Shown here: positions 1 through 6,758 of the stretch, one piece after another
Position numbering within the stretch: position 1 is the stretch's first letter
Layout: each line of letters starts with the position of its first letter
Assembly (NCBI RefSeq): GCF_005080685.1
Contig: NZ_CP039371.1
Span: 5,022,001 to 5,086,000 of the forward strand
Direction of reading: 5' to 3'
From: Pseudomonas putida
Lineage (GTDB): Bacteria > Pseudomonadota > Gammaproteobacteria > Pseudomonadales > Pseudomonadaceae
DNA length: 64,000 nucleotides
Notes under the pieces: model-generated
What the model was told of the DNA's origin: nothing
The model's input: only the letters and a program-made list of their open reading frames with translations
The model's database searches: none
Translations under genes and position numbers: made by a program

Positions 1-128
1 ACTGTGTCCAGGGTTGGAGATTTGTGGCCACGCTCAAGCAGACTGATGTAGGACCTATCAACCCCAGCTTCGAAACTCAGCTTTTCTTGCGAGATGCCCC
101 TAGCAGTGCGCAGCTCGGCCAACACCAT
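1..128 (-). CDS. XRE-family regulator, N-terminal part (cut by window edge)
   Basis: The complement reads into a helix-turn-helix domain of the XRE (Cro/C1) type: MVLAELRTARGISQEKLSF, followed by a recognition-helix stretch RSYISLLERGHKSPTL. The C-terminal part lies outside the window. The ATG at 126-128 is used here, but the frame stays open upstream through K-K-H-N-H-A-F-G and a TTG near 174 is an alternative start, so the N-terminus is uncertain. It points away from the pilM-like gene across an AT-rich operator-like region, so it may repress itself and that gene (inference). Confidence 0.75.
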   Translation of the reverse strand, partial: MVLAELRTARGISQEKLSFEAGVDRSYISLLERGHKSPTLDT

Positions 129-220
129 GCCAAACGCATGATTGTGCTTTTTCGAAGAGTCTGGTTGTAATTCCAAAAGTCCAACCCGAGATCACGAGAT
201 CAAAGATCAGGATTTTCGGA

Positions 221-257
221 TTGTTGACTATAATCGTCAGCGGACTATAGTCCACAA
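221..257. promoter_or_regulatory. Operator-like palindromes between XRE gene and pilM
   Basis: The gap holds a perfect palindrome GGACTATAGTCC (242-253) and, just before it, TGAC-7 nt-GTCA (225-239). Together they give an AT-rich, promoter-like dyad (CTATAAT and CTATAGT) between two divergent genes. Assignment as the XRE operator is inference. Confidence 0.4.
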
Positions 258-280
258 CGCTCATCCCTCAGGACTTCGTC

Positions 281-721
281 ATGTTCATCTACTGGATTGC
301 TATGACCCTGCTGATTTTGGCAGGAAGCATCTTCACCCAGGTTCAGCACGCCGATGAGGCCGTTTCTGAGCAGGCCACGATCGATTCCCTCAGCAGGAGC
401 CTGCTGATCTACCGCTCCGCCGCAGCAGAGTATGCTCGGGCAAATCCTGGGTTCACTGGAGCACCAGCGGATGCATTACTAAATCTCCCAAGCTGGTACT
501 CAAAACAGAGCGGAATCGCCACGTACGTCTTTGGAGGTGTGTCCTACACCTACATCGCGGGGACCGCTCCTGCCGGTCTACCCTCAGCATTGAGCGAACG
601 GACTGAATCCACGACCGTTGGTGTGAAGAGATCAGGCCAGTTGTACTCGCCGAAAGGAGGAAACATGGCGATAGCTATTCCAGCGCCAGTCCCAGAGGGT
701 GCAGTAGTTGCCGTCTATTGA
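281..721 (+). CDS. pilM: PilM-like type IV conjugative pilus protein
   Basis: The 146-residue product begins with one hydrophobic segment (FIYWIAMTLLILAGSIF, about residues 2-18) and continues as a soluble periplasmic-type domain. Size and plan (single N-terminal TM, A-rich middle, end in IPAPVPEGAVVAVY) fit the small PilM proteins of thin-pilus clusters such as R64 and the pil2 cluster of PAPI-1/pKLC102 islands. PilM is usually at the end of those clusters, which suggests that the rest of a pil cluster lies left of the window. Recognition rests on family memory, not a search. The ribosome site before the ATG is weak (CAGGA). Confidence 0.5.
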   Translation: MFIYWIAMTLLILAGSIFTQVQHADEAVSEQATIDSLSRSLLIYRSAAAEYARANPGFTGAPADALLNLPSWYSKQSGIATYVFGGVSYTYIAGTAPAGLPSALSERTESTTVGVKRSGQLYSPKGGNMAIAIPAPVPEGAVVAVY

Positions 722-1406
722 CCGTTGACGTCGTGCGAAAATGCCTACGAGCCTTGCATCCCAGTCACGGTACAACCCATAATGACATCAGCTTTGGTTC
801 AACCCCGTTGGCTACTGACGGTCATCAGTAGCGCCCTGGTGTTGTGGTTCGCCTCAACACCAAACCGTAAGCACGCTATAGCTCCGGGAAGGGCGTGCGG
901 ATCTGGTTGAAAGCTCTCCCTGTGTCTCCCTGCTCTCTCTAGTCGCGCAGCCGTCTAACTCGTGATAATCGAGTTCACAGGCACATAGAGTTTCAAGAGG
1001 TTCGGTGCTTCTTTGATCCAAGGGCCACATTGGTAATGTGGCCCCTCCTCTTTTCTTCCCTTTGGGTAGCCTGATGGACTTGTCTAAGGTCCATCAGGCT
1101 ACCCAATGGGTACTCTCCCCCCTGCCGGTGGCCCGCCGGCGATAAGCCGGGCTCCTTTTGTGCGCGGATGCGTGCCTCACGTTTGCTGGCCAAAGCCACG
1201 AGAATGGCCAGGTGATGAGAATCAAGACGATCAATGCCCAGGGATCGACGATTCCGACACAGGTGGCTCCTTAAACTTTTTTTCAATTCACGGCTGGATC
1301 ACCTTTCGAGGTCTGATCCAGCCGGCCTTCTCCCTCCCCTCTCGCCCTTTCCATCTCCTCCCGCTTGACACACCCCTTCCCCACTCCGATTATTAAGCCG
1401 TGATCT
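722..1406. other. Gene-free region with strong hairpins
   Basis: I see no convincing gene in this 685-base stretch. It contains several strong inverted repeats: GGGCCACAT/ATGTGGCCC (1022-1044), an 18-bp perfect stem 1062-1079 with 1089-1106 around a 9-nt loop, a GCC-rich hairpin near 1130-1155 followed by TTTT, and an 11-bp stem 1291-1301 with 1314-1324. Some may be terminators of the pil transcript. The long 18-bp hairpin is unusual for that role. An oriT or a small RNA is possible but unproven. Confidence 0.6.
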
Positions 1407-1572
1407 GCTGACGTCGTCAGCAACATGCCCCATGCAGCTCGGATCCGTAATGCTGCAGCACAAAGTTTGTGTGATCCACCAACCCAAGGTCGTTTAGCTT
1501 CTGGCAGCACGACCGATCGACCTCCGTCGATAGAAGCTCCTTCCGCAAACCCAGCGGGGAATACACTTCCCC
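1407..1572 (+). ncRNA. Structured leader RNA, copy 1 (DUF3577-RNA-like)
   Basis: It starts with the inverted repeat CTGACG-T-CGTCAG (1408-1420). Hairpin H1 pairs GGTCGT (1488-1493) with ACGACC (1509-1514). Hairpin H2 pairs ATCGA (1516-1520) with TCGAT (1527-1531). The H1 loop AGCTTCT (1496-1502) can pair with AGAAGCT (1532-1538), giving a pseudoknot. Hairpin H3 (GGGGAA/TTCCCC, about 1556-1572) follows. The same plan with different bases occurs at 2465-2641 and 4063-4218, so the pairing covaries. It ends about 50 bases before the start of the 1621 gene. Confidence 0.7.
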
Positions 1573-1620
1573 GTAGGGTCAGTGTTTCTCCGCGCTCTCT
1601 CGACTCGCAGGAGAATCACC

Positions 1621-1989
1621 ATGACCGCAATGTCTGCACAACCCACCCACTCGATCTCTTTCCGTGTCGGCTACTCCGTTGGTACCTTAGTGTCCGCTTG
1701 TCGTCGCTCGTTGAAGGACGGCGCGACCAGAGAGCTACCGTCCACTGACATACCGTCCGCGGGCCTGCATATGCTCTGCACGCGCAACGACTGGGACGAA
1801 CTGTCAAAGACGCCTACGCTCGCTCGTCGAGGCGTGGATCTGAACCGCTGGTATGAGGAAAACACCAAAGAAGCCAAGCCGGATAAGCCGAAACGTAAGC
1901 GCAGTAGTGTGCGAAAAGCCGCCCCTGCCTCGACGTCGTTTGTCGGCCCACTTCCAAAGTTCGGACCTTTGGACCAGCTCATCGCCTGA
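1621..1989 (+). CDS. Small basic protein of unknown function
   Basis: The 122-residue product starts MTAMSAQPTHSISF. The start is set by GCAGGAG eight bases upstream; an in-frame ATG at 1582 would fall inside the leader and is rejected. A middle stretch DWDELSKTPTLARRGVDLNRWYEENTKE looks folded. It is followed by a very basic linker (KPDKPKRKRSSVRKAAP), so nucleic-acid contact is possible but not shown. It is the first gene of the rightward island series, behind a structured RNA leader, and is followed by a strong hairpin at 2010-2033. I do not recognise the family. Confidence 0.65.
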   Translation: MTAMSAQPTHSISFRVGYSVGTLVSACRRSLKDGATRELPSTDIPSAGLHMLCTRNDWDELSKTPTLARRGVDLNRWYEENTKEAKPDKPKRKRSSVRKAAPASTSFVGPLPKFGPLDQLIA

Positions 1990-2063
1990 CCGTCTGAACC
2001 ACACTCACCCCCATCGGGAAACCTCCCGGTGGGAGGCTTTCCGATTAACCCACAAGGAAAGCC

Positions 2064-2243
2064 ATGGGCCGCAAAAAACTGTCTGCAATCGCTGAAGACC
2101 TCCGGAAAATTGGCACGACCGCAGTCGCTGCTGGCTTAATCGGTATCTTCCTGGGCGAGCATCGCATCCTGACTGCACTTGCATTGGCAGTTGGTGTGTT
2201 AATCTGGTCGACAGGAATCTACCTGACTCAGGAGGAATCTTGA
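2064..2243 (+). CDS. Small membrane protein (59 aa)
   Basis: The reading frame starts MGRKKLSAIAEDLRKIG and continues into hydrophobic stretches AAGLIGIFLGE and LTALALAVGVLIWSTGIYL, ending QEES. AAGGAAAG lies six bases before the ATG. The last codons (CAGGAGGAATCTTGAG) provide the ribosome site of the next gene, which starts one base after this stop. The tight coupling of two tiny membrane proteins supports both being real. Function unknown. Confidence 0.6.
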   Translation: MGRKKLSAIAEDLRKIGTTAVAAGLIGIFLGEHRILTALALAVGVLIWSTGIYLTQEES

Positions 2244-2244
2244 G

Positions 2245-2379
2245 ATGAGCCAAACGACTTTCGGCGTGATCATGCTGCTGTTGCTGCTCGCAGTGTGCAT
2301 GGCGATGGCTGCATGGGCTGACTGGCCAAACCTCAAACGCAGGCTTGCCAAGCTCAATCCGCGTCATCGATCCCACTGA
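2245..2379 (+). CDS. Small single-pass membrane protein (44 aa)
   Basis: It encodes MSQTTFGVIMLLLLLAVCMA followed by a tryptophan-containing turn and a basic tail (KRRLAKLNPRHRSH). One TM helix with a positive cytoplasmic tail is predicted by eye. It is translated from the AGGAGG in the end of the preceding gene. A rho-independent terminator follows five bases after the stop, so the pair ends a transcript. Function unknown. Confidence 0.6.
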   Translation: MSQTTFGVIMLLLLLAVCMAMAAWADWPNLKRRLAKLNPRHRSH

Positions 2380-2383
2380 TCCC

Positions 2384-2408
2384 AGCCCCTCTCTTGAGGG
2401 GCTTTTTT
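2384..2408 (+). terminator. Rho-independent terminator
   Basis: Stem AGCCCCTC (2384-2391) with GAGGGGCT (2396-2403), a four-base loop and a run of six T. It closes the 1621-2379 group, so the next leader RNA at 2465 probably has its own promoter. Confidence 0.85.
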
Positions 2409-2464
2409 CATTCCAGGGGCTTGACAAGCTTCTTCACCATTTCCATGCTTGTCACCGTGAGCTG

Positions 2465-2641
2465 CTGACGTCGTCAGTAACCCCAGCCCGAGCAGTCATG
2501 ATCTGAAAGACTGCTGCACCCACTGCGGTGTTGATCTCCCCAAAATCGCCAAGCTTCCGGAAGCGCGATTGATCAATCTCCCGATTGATGGAAGCCTACC
2601 CAACTTGCTACATCCCAACCCACGCGGGGAATACTTTCCCC
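2465..2641 (+). ncRNA. Structured leader RNA, copy 2 (before DUF3577 gene)
   Basis: Inverted repeat CTGACG-T-CGTCAG (2465-2477). H1: AATCGC (2544-2549) with GCGATT (2565-2570). H2: ATCAATC (2572-2578) with GATTGAT (2583-2589). Pseudoknot: loop GCTTCC (2553-2558) with GGAAGC (2590-2595). H3: GGGGAA (2626-2631) with TTCCCC (2636-2641). Every stem differs in sequence from copy 1 but keeps pairing, while the loop core (AGCnnTCnGG) is conserved. Because a DUF3577 gene follows, this may be the Rfam-style DUF3577 RNA motif; that match is from memory. Confidence 0.75.
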
Positions 2642-2690
2642 CATGGGCGAAGTGTTTCTCCGCTTTCACTATTGAAACTGGAGAATCCTC

Positions 2691-3263
2691 ATGAGCAACC
2701 AATCCAACGAAGCCAAATTCTTCGACCTGCATACCACTGGCATCGGCTACCTCAACCGTATCCGTGAAGTCAGTCCCCGCAAGGGCCGACCATTCACCTG
2801 TGTAACCGTTGCAGCATTGCACGGCGCGACTGATAACGCCGAGTACTCCTACATCGACTGCAACGTTGTCGGTGCCGAGGCAGAATCGCTGGTTAAACGC
2901 TGCCAGCAGGCCGTTGAAGCTAGGAAGAAGGTGCTTGTCTCCTTCCGAATTGGCGACATCTGGGCTGATGCTTTCACCTATGATAAAGGCGACAAGAAGG
3001 GTCAGGCCGGCGCAAGCCTCAAAGGCCGTTTGCTCTTCATTGGCTGGATCAAGGTTGACGGCAAGCTGGTGTACGAAGCGAAGCCTAAAAACGCCACCAC
3101 GCCCGCTGACAATCAGGGACAACCTGGTGTTGATCAAGTGTTGAATCAGGAACAACCTGAGCAACCCCTGAATCAGGGACAGCCAGTCGCCGACCAGTTC
3201 GGTGAACAGCTTGCCCCTGACCTCGGTAATGATCTTTCCCAGGGTGCCAACCAGGCCGCATAA
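2691..3263 (+). CDS. DUF3577 (STY4534-type) family protein
   Basis: The 190-residue product begins MSNQSNEAKFFDLHTTGIGY and continues with the signature NRIREVSPRKGRPFTCVTVAALHGATDNAEYSYIDC (split here only for description), typical of DUF3577 proteins of Pseudomonas and enterobacterial islands. The C-terminal third (about 125-190) is a low-complexity tail with an imperfect repeat of NQGQP/NQEQP units. The domain resembles small island proteins sometimes compared to single-strand-binding folds, but no function is established here. CTGGAG precedes the start at good spacing. It is preceded by structured RNA copy 2. Confidence 0.85.
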   Translation: MSNQSNEAKFFDLHTTGIGYLNRIREVSPRKGRPFTCVTVAALHGATDNAEYSYIDCNVVGAEAESLVKRCQQAVEARKKVLVSFRIGDIWADAFTYDKGDKKGQAGASLKGRLLFIGWIKVDGKLVYEAKPKNATTPADNQGQPGVDQVLNQEQPEQPLNQGQPVADQFGEQLAPDLGNDLSQGANQAA

Positions 3264-3316
3264 CCCCCATCAAGGCGCTGATTTCAGCGCCTGCACTTTC
3301 TGCCAAGGAGGCAGTC

Positions 3317-3475
3317 ATGAAAATCCTGTTCGCGTTGAACCTTCTAATCCTGATCGCCGCCGTCATCCTCGGCGACATTGTTTTCGGTGCTTGCGCTTTC
3401 ATCGGGCTGAGCGGTTTCGCGATGTCTGTCTTCAGCCGCAAAGCCAGCTCCTTCACGACTGCGCAGTCCCACTGA
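3317..3475 (+). CDS. Small membrane protein (52 aa)
   Basis: It encodes MKILFALNLLILIAAVILGD followed by a second hydrophobic run (IVFGACAFIGLSGFAMSV) and a polar Ser/Thr tail. AAGGAGGCAG lies directly upstream, a strong ribosome site, which supports a real gene despite its size. It sits 53 bases after the DUF3577 gene. Function unknown. Confidence 0.65.
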   Translation: MKILFALNLLILIAAVILGDIVFGACAFIGLSGFAMSVFSRKASSFTTAQSH

Positions 3476-3587
3476 TCCCACCACCCGGGGCCTCATGGCC
3501 CCAGGTGACAACCAACGTCCGCGTTTCAACTTCACCTTTCGGGTACATCACCCGATTGGGCTGGTGACCCATCATCGGAGCATCACC

Positions 3588-3941
3588 ATGTCCCAAGCCA
3601 CCCAAGTCTTCAATGGCGTCATGTTTATTACCAATCCCTTCGAGGAACGCGCTGCCGGAGCTTTTATCCGTGTGGATGTTCTCGAGCGACGATTTGCTAC
3701 ATCAATCAAGGCGGATTGGGAGCTCATGCTAGAGCGTCACAACTCTGTCCCAATATTCAACATCGGTCCATGTCCCCGTTTCCATTTATACAAGAAGAGC
3801 ATGATCAGCGCGCTGCGGGATCAGTACCAAGAGCTGCCCTTTCCTCACAACCAGTTGTTCAACCGTGAGGCAGAACGGCAAGGTTTTCAGCTCGATATGG
3901 AGAACTATCTCGCAGTGCAGGAAGCTGCAGCCTTATTCTGA
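3588..3941 (+). CDS. Conserved island protein, unknown function
   Basis: The 117-residue product starts MSQATQVFNGVMFITNPFEE. The frame is open upstream to 3495, but CGGAGCATCACC-ATG sets the start here. It looks like a compact soluble domain with several aromatic residues (PCPRFHLYKKSM, QYQELPFPHNQLF). The 110-base gap before it holds two hairpins, 3487-3502 and 3540-3554. No family recognised. Confidence 0.6.
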   Translation: MSQATQVFNGVMFITNPFEERAAGAFIRVDVLERRFATSIKADWELMLERHNSVPIFNIGPCPRFHLYKKSMISALRDQYQELPFPHNQLFNREAERQGFQLDMENYLAVQEAAALF

Positions 3942-4062
3942 TCCGCCCCGCTCCACCTGTCCTCCCCTCCGAAGGGTATCCCTTCGGGGGGACTTTGAAT
4001 GCAATGCCCGGGCACATGCGGGGCTTCTGCCTGCTGACCGTCCAACGAATTCCGTATTGGTT

Positions 4063-4218
4063 CACTGTCGTTGACAGTGCCTCCCGGAGCCAGGGTTTAA
4101 GGCTCCAGCGCGTTGCGCCAACCCACCCAAGATCGCCTAGCACTCGGCAGCGCGATCGCATCACTCAGTGATGGAGTGCCTTCAACTTTACCTACCCGCG
4201 GGGATCTCATCCTCGCGG
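4063..4218 (+). ncRNA. Structured leader RNA, copy 3
   Basis: Opening hairpin CACTGTC (4063-4069) with GACAGTG (4073-4079), in the place of the CTGACG repeat of the other copies. A second hairpin GGAGCC/GGCTCC (4086-4106) follows. H1: GATCGC (4131-4136) with GCGATC (4152-4157). H2: CATCAC (4159-4164) with GTGATG (4168-4173). Pseudoknot: GCACTC (4140-4145) with GAGTGC (4174-4179). H3: 4196-4205 with 4209-4218, including one G-U pair. Architecture equals copies 1 and 2 with compensatory changes. Confidence 0.7.
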
Positions 4219-4249
4219 ACTGAGGCCTCGCTCATTCTGGAGACCTCTG

Positions 4250-4570
4250 ATGTCCATACCCTCCGCCTCGACCGAGGCATACCTCACTCTTCCAGTTGTC
4301 CTGGACAACGCTGCGTGGCTGCGGGCGGTCTATCTCGAAAACCCAGCTCGTGTAGCCGAGATGAGCCAGCGCCTCGCCACTGTCGTCCAAACGGCGTGGC
4401 AAGAGCTCAAGCAGCAGCCTCAGACCACTGCTCTGTCCTTCGGTGTGTACACTAAGCGCCACACCGGCCGCGACCGTGACTGGGTCGCTCTCATGCTGCA
4501 GATCGTGACTCCCAAGGACGAGCCATCCTACATCCAGATCCAGCTGCAGCCCGCTGCAGACCCCGCCTGA
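4250..4570 (+). CDS. Conserved island protein, unknown function
   Basis: The 106-residue product starts MSIPSASTEAYLTLPVVLDN. CTGGAGACCTCTG gives the ribosome site. A helical segment (NAAWLRAVYLENPARVAEM) is followed by beta-rich sequence (LSFGVYTKRHTGRDRDWVAL, YIQIQLQP). It lies 31 bases behind the third structured RNA copy, the same arrangement as the DUF3577 gene, so the two are probably regulated alike. No family recognised. Confidence 0.6.
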   Translation: MSIPSASTEAYLTLPVVLDNAAWLRAVYLENPARVAEMSQRLATVVQTAWQELKQQPQTTALSFGVYTKRHTGRDRDWVALMLQIVTPKDEPSYIQIQLQPAADPA

Positions 4571-4638
4571 CACAGCCAGTTAATCACCCAGAGGGGTCAT
4601 CCTCTGGGGTGGCTTCCTCTCAACCAGGAGCACGCCAC

Positions 4639-5049
4639 ATGGCACAATCACCCAACCCCTTCCACATCGCTGCCGGCGATCACTCTGTACCTCATCCCTG
4701 CTGCAGCCAAGCATTCGAGATCGCCTCGGCACACCTGCCCGAGGAAGATTGGGAAGAGCTGCAGGCACTCGTTGAAACGGCTGATACAGCTCTCCTTCAG
4801 TTCGAGTGCTTCACCCTGCCCGAAAGTGACGCCATCGGTTTCAAACTTCTCAGCAGGCCCTGGACCGACCAACATCTGAGACAGTACTGGGGTTATGACC
4901 TTTCGACACTTCAAGCGCTGCAAGCCGCCGAGGGCTTCAGCGAGGAGACCATCCGAATACTCACTCTGGCCGCTCAGGCTGACGTGAGGTTCCTGGTCAT
5001 CGACCCCAACAGCAATGTTCTCGACGGTCTGCCGCTGTTCGACTGCTGA
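4639..5049 (+). CDS. Conserved island protein, unknown function (136 aa)
   Basis: The start at MAQSPNPFHIAAGDHS is set by CCAGGAGCACGCC; an upstream in-frame extension to 4609 lies in a hairpin leader and is rejected. The end VRFLVIDPNSNVLDGLPLFD resembles the C-terminus of small DUF5983-like plasmid proteins (tentative, from memory). The gap before it carries the hairpin CCCAGAGG/CCTCTGGG (4587-4608). Confidence 0.6.
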   Translation: MAQSPNPFHIAAGDHSVPHPCCSQAFEIASAHLPEEDWEELQALVETADTALLQFECFTLPESDAIGFKLLSRPWTDQHLRQYWGYDLSTLQALQAAEGFSEETIRILTLAAQADVRFLVIDPNSNVLDGLPLFDC

Positions 5050-5110
5050 CCACCTTCCACCTCGCGGGGAACGCCCGCTGGGAGTTCCCCATGCTTTACG
5101 GGGAGCGCAC

Positions 5111-5716
5111 ATGATCTCAATCACCGGCCAGTTGGCCATCCGCACCATCTCCGGCCGACTCGGGCTATTCAACGTCGGCCGCCTCAGTACTTCGATCGGT
5201 GAGTTCACCATCAAGGATGCTCTTCTGGATCAGTATCAGGAGGGCAAATACCGAGGTGACTTCGCGATCAAACAGATTCGCCCATCGTATTACTCACACG
5301 GCGGTCGACTCGTTGTTGAGATCAGGGCAGAGCTCGAGGGCATGACCCTGGAGGATGTCACAGGTCTCAGTCGCGAGGACGAAGAACACCTGCCAACCAA
5401 CGTCCCTGACCCTCTTGAAGAGGACGGGCCACCGCCCACACCGACACCGTCACGTCGGACTCCAAATACGCCGGCGCGGCAGCCCCAAACTGATGCCCTT
5501 GCCTCGGATGAACCCTTTGGGATGAGTCCACCGGCCCCACCGAGCACGAACGACATCGATGCCGAGCTATTCGGCACGGTGTGGCCATTGAGCGAGACCG
5601 TGAGGCTCGACACCACCGTAGATCGACAACGGCTGCGCGCCCAGTGCACGCGGCTGGAGCAGCTCGGTTTTACCATGGACTTCAAAACTCAAACCTGGAC
5701 CAGGGCATTGCCTTAA
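5111..5716 (+). CDS. DUF3275 family protein
   Basis: The 201-residue product opens with the family signature MISITGQLAIRTISGRLG then FNVGRLSTSIGEF and DQYQEGKYRGDF, characteristic of DUF3275 proteins of Pseudomonas islands. Residues about 1-85 form the conserved domain, followed by a Pro/Thr-rich linker (about 98-140) and a C-terminal region (TVDRQRLRAQCTRLEQLGF) found at the end of many plasmid proteins. The start follows GGGGAGCGCAC; the longer frame from 5015 runs through the previous gene and is rejected. The leader has the hairpin GGGGAAC/GTTCCCC (5066-5090). Molecular function unknown. Confidence 0.85.
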   Translation: MISITGQLAIRTISGRLGLFNVGRLSTSIGEFTIKDALLDQYQEGKYRGDFAIKQIRPSYYSHGGRLVVEIRAELEGMTLEDVTGLSREDEEHLPTNVPDPLEEDGPPPTPTPSRRTPNTPARQPQTDALASDEPFGMSPPAPPSTNDIDAELFGTVWPLSETVRLDTTVDRQRLRAQCTRLEQLGFTMDFKTQTWTRALP

Positions 5717-5809
5717 TGCGCCCTGCCAGACCACTGCAGCAGTAAACCTGAACCACACACCCTGAGGGGCCTCCTCAGGGGGCTCCATTTTTCTACCTGG
5801 AGCACCACC

Positions 5810-6064
5810 ATGAACCCCATCTTCAGCAACTTGAGCAAACAAACCCTCGCGAACATCGAGGACCAGCTGTCCAACAACGAGGTATCGACTGACGAGGAGC
5901 TCGTCGATCTGTTCATCGAGGAGATGGAGCTCACACTGGACCAGGCCGAGGCCGCAATACGTCTCCGCGACCAGTACCGGATTCAAATCTTCCTCGCGGG
6001 TCACGGGCCGTTGCACCAACAAGACAGTGTGGCTTTCGATCCAGTCACCAGGACCTTCAACTAA
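5810..6064 (+). CDS. Small acidic protein, unknown function (84 aa)
   Basis: It encodes MNPIFSNLSKQTLANIEDQL followed by an acidic helical stretch (DEELVDLFIEEMELTLDQAE) and a short tail. CTGGAGCACC precedes the start. The gap upstream has the hairpin CCCTGAGG/CCTCAGGG (5760-5780) with a T-rich 3 prime side, possibly an attenuator. No family recognised. Confidence 0.55.
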   Translation: MNPIFSNLSKQTLANIEDQLSNNEVSTDEELVDLFIEEMELTLDQAEAAIRLRDQYRIQIFLAGHGPLHQQDSVAFDPVTRTFN

Positions 6065-6129
6065 CTACCAGACCACCCCGGGGGGCGTTTCCGCCCTCTG
6101 GGACGGACGCCTCCGCAATGGAGGCCATC

Positions 6130-6726
6130 ATGCACCCATCCCACTTGTTCCAGATCGAGGAATGCCCGGACCTGTATGTCGACGCCTGTGTGTGCGACGA
6201 GCAGCGCAACCTGGTGTTCATGTCGGCCTGGGGTCGTGACACTGCACTGCAGGAGTTTCTGGCCAGGCTCACACTTGGCCGGGAAGAGAATGGCATCGAG
6301 CAGTTTCACATTCTCGTCGACGGGCGGAGCATTCCCGTTTTCCCTAACCATGACCTGCTGGAAAAGCGCACCACACGGCAATTCCGCGGCACCCTATTCG
6401 GCAGCATGGTACACCTCTGGCTGTTCGATCGACGCGCCTCGGCGCCCGACCAAGCCAATCACTTCGCCTTCGCCCTCCTGGAGCGCAATGAAGCCCCACA
6501 CCAACGGCTCTGGCCGCTGGTGATGGAGACCTGCCCGCTCCCCCTTCTCCACCATTGGCGCGAGCGCGTGATGGAAGTCCTCACCCAGCACCGCATGCTG
6601 ACTGCCCTACCAGGGGCGGTCGGCAACGTCTGCGCCTGGCGGCTCGCTCTGCAGCTCGACGTGCTCGAGCCCTCCCTCGGAGAGCTGATCCGTCGCGGCG
6701 AACTCACTATCGAAGCTCAGGCGTAG
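6130..6726 (+). CDS. Conserved island protein, unknown function (198 aa)
   Basis: The ATG at 6130 (MHPSHLFQIEECPDL) is preferred over the in-frame ATG at 6118 because GGAGG lies six bases before it. The product is a soluble mixed alpha/beta protein with no visible TM or catalytic motif. It ends 32 bases before the methylase gene and is probably cotranscribed with it. Family not recognised. Confidence 0.6.
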   Translation: MHPSHLFQIEECPDLYVDACVCDEQRNLVFMSAWGRDTALQEFLARLTLGREENGIEQFHILVDGRSIPVFPNHDLLEKRTTRQFRGTLFGSMVHLWLFDRRASAPDQANHFAFALLERNEAPHQRLWPLVMETCPLPLLHHWRERVMEVLTQHRMLTALPGAVGNVCAWRLALQLDVLEPSLGELIRRGELTIEAQA

Positions 6727-6758
6727 GCCTGGGCTCACCTATGACTCAAGGAACGCTT

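Noticed and set aside
725..910. Small frame after pilM
   Set aside because: No ribosome site, no conserved character and it runs into a hairpin-rich region.
2496..3164. 222-residue leftward frame over the DUF3577 gene
   Set aside because: The rightward DUF3577 frame has a recognisable family signature and a good ribosome site; the leftward frame has neither.
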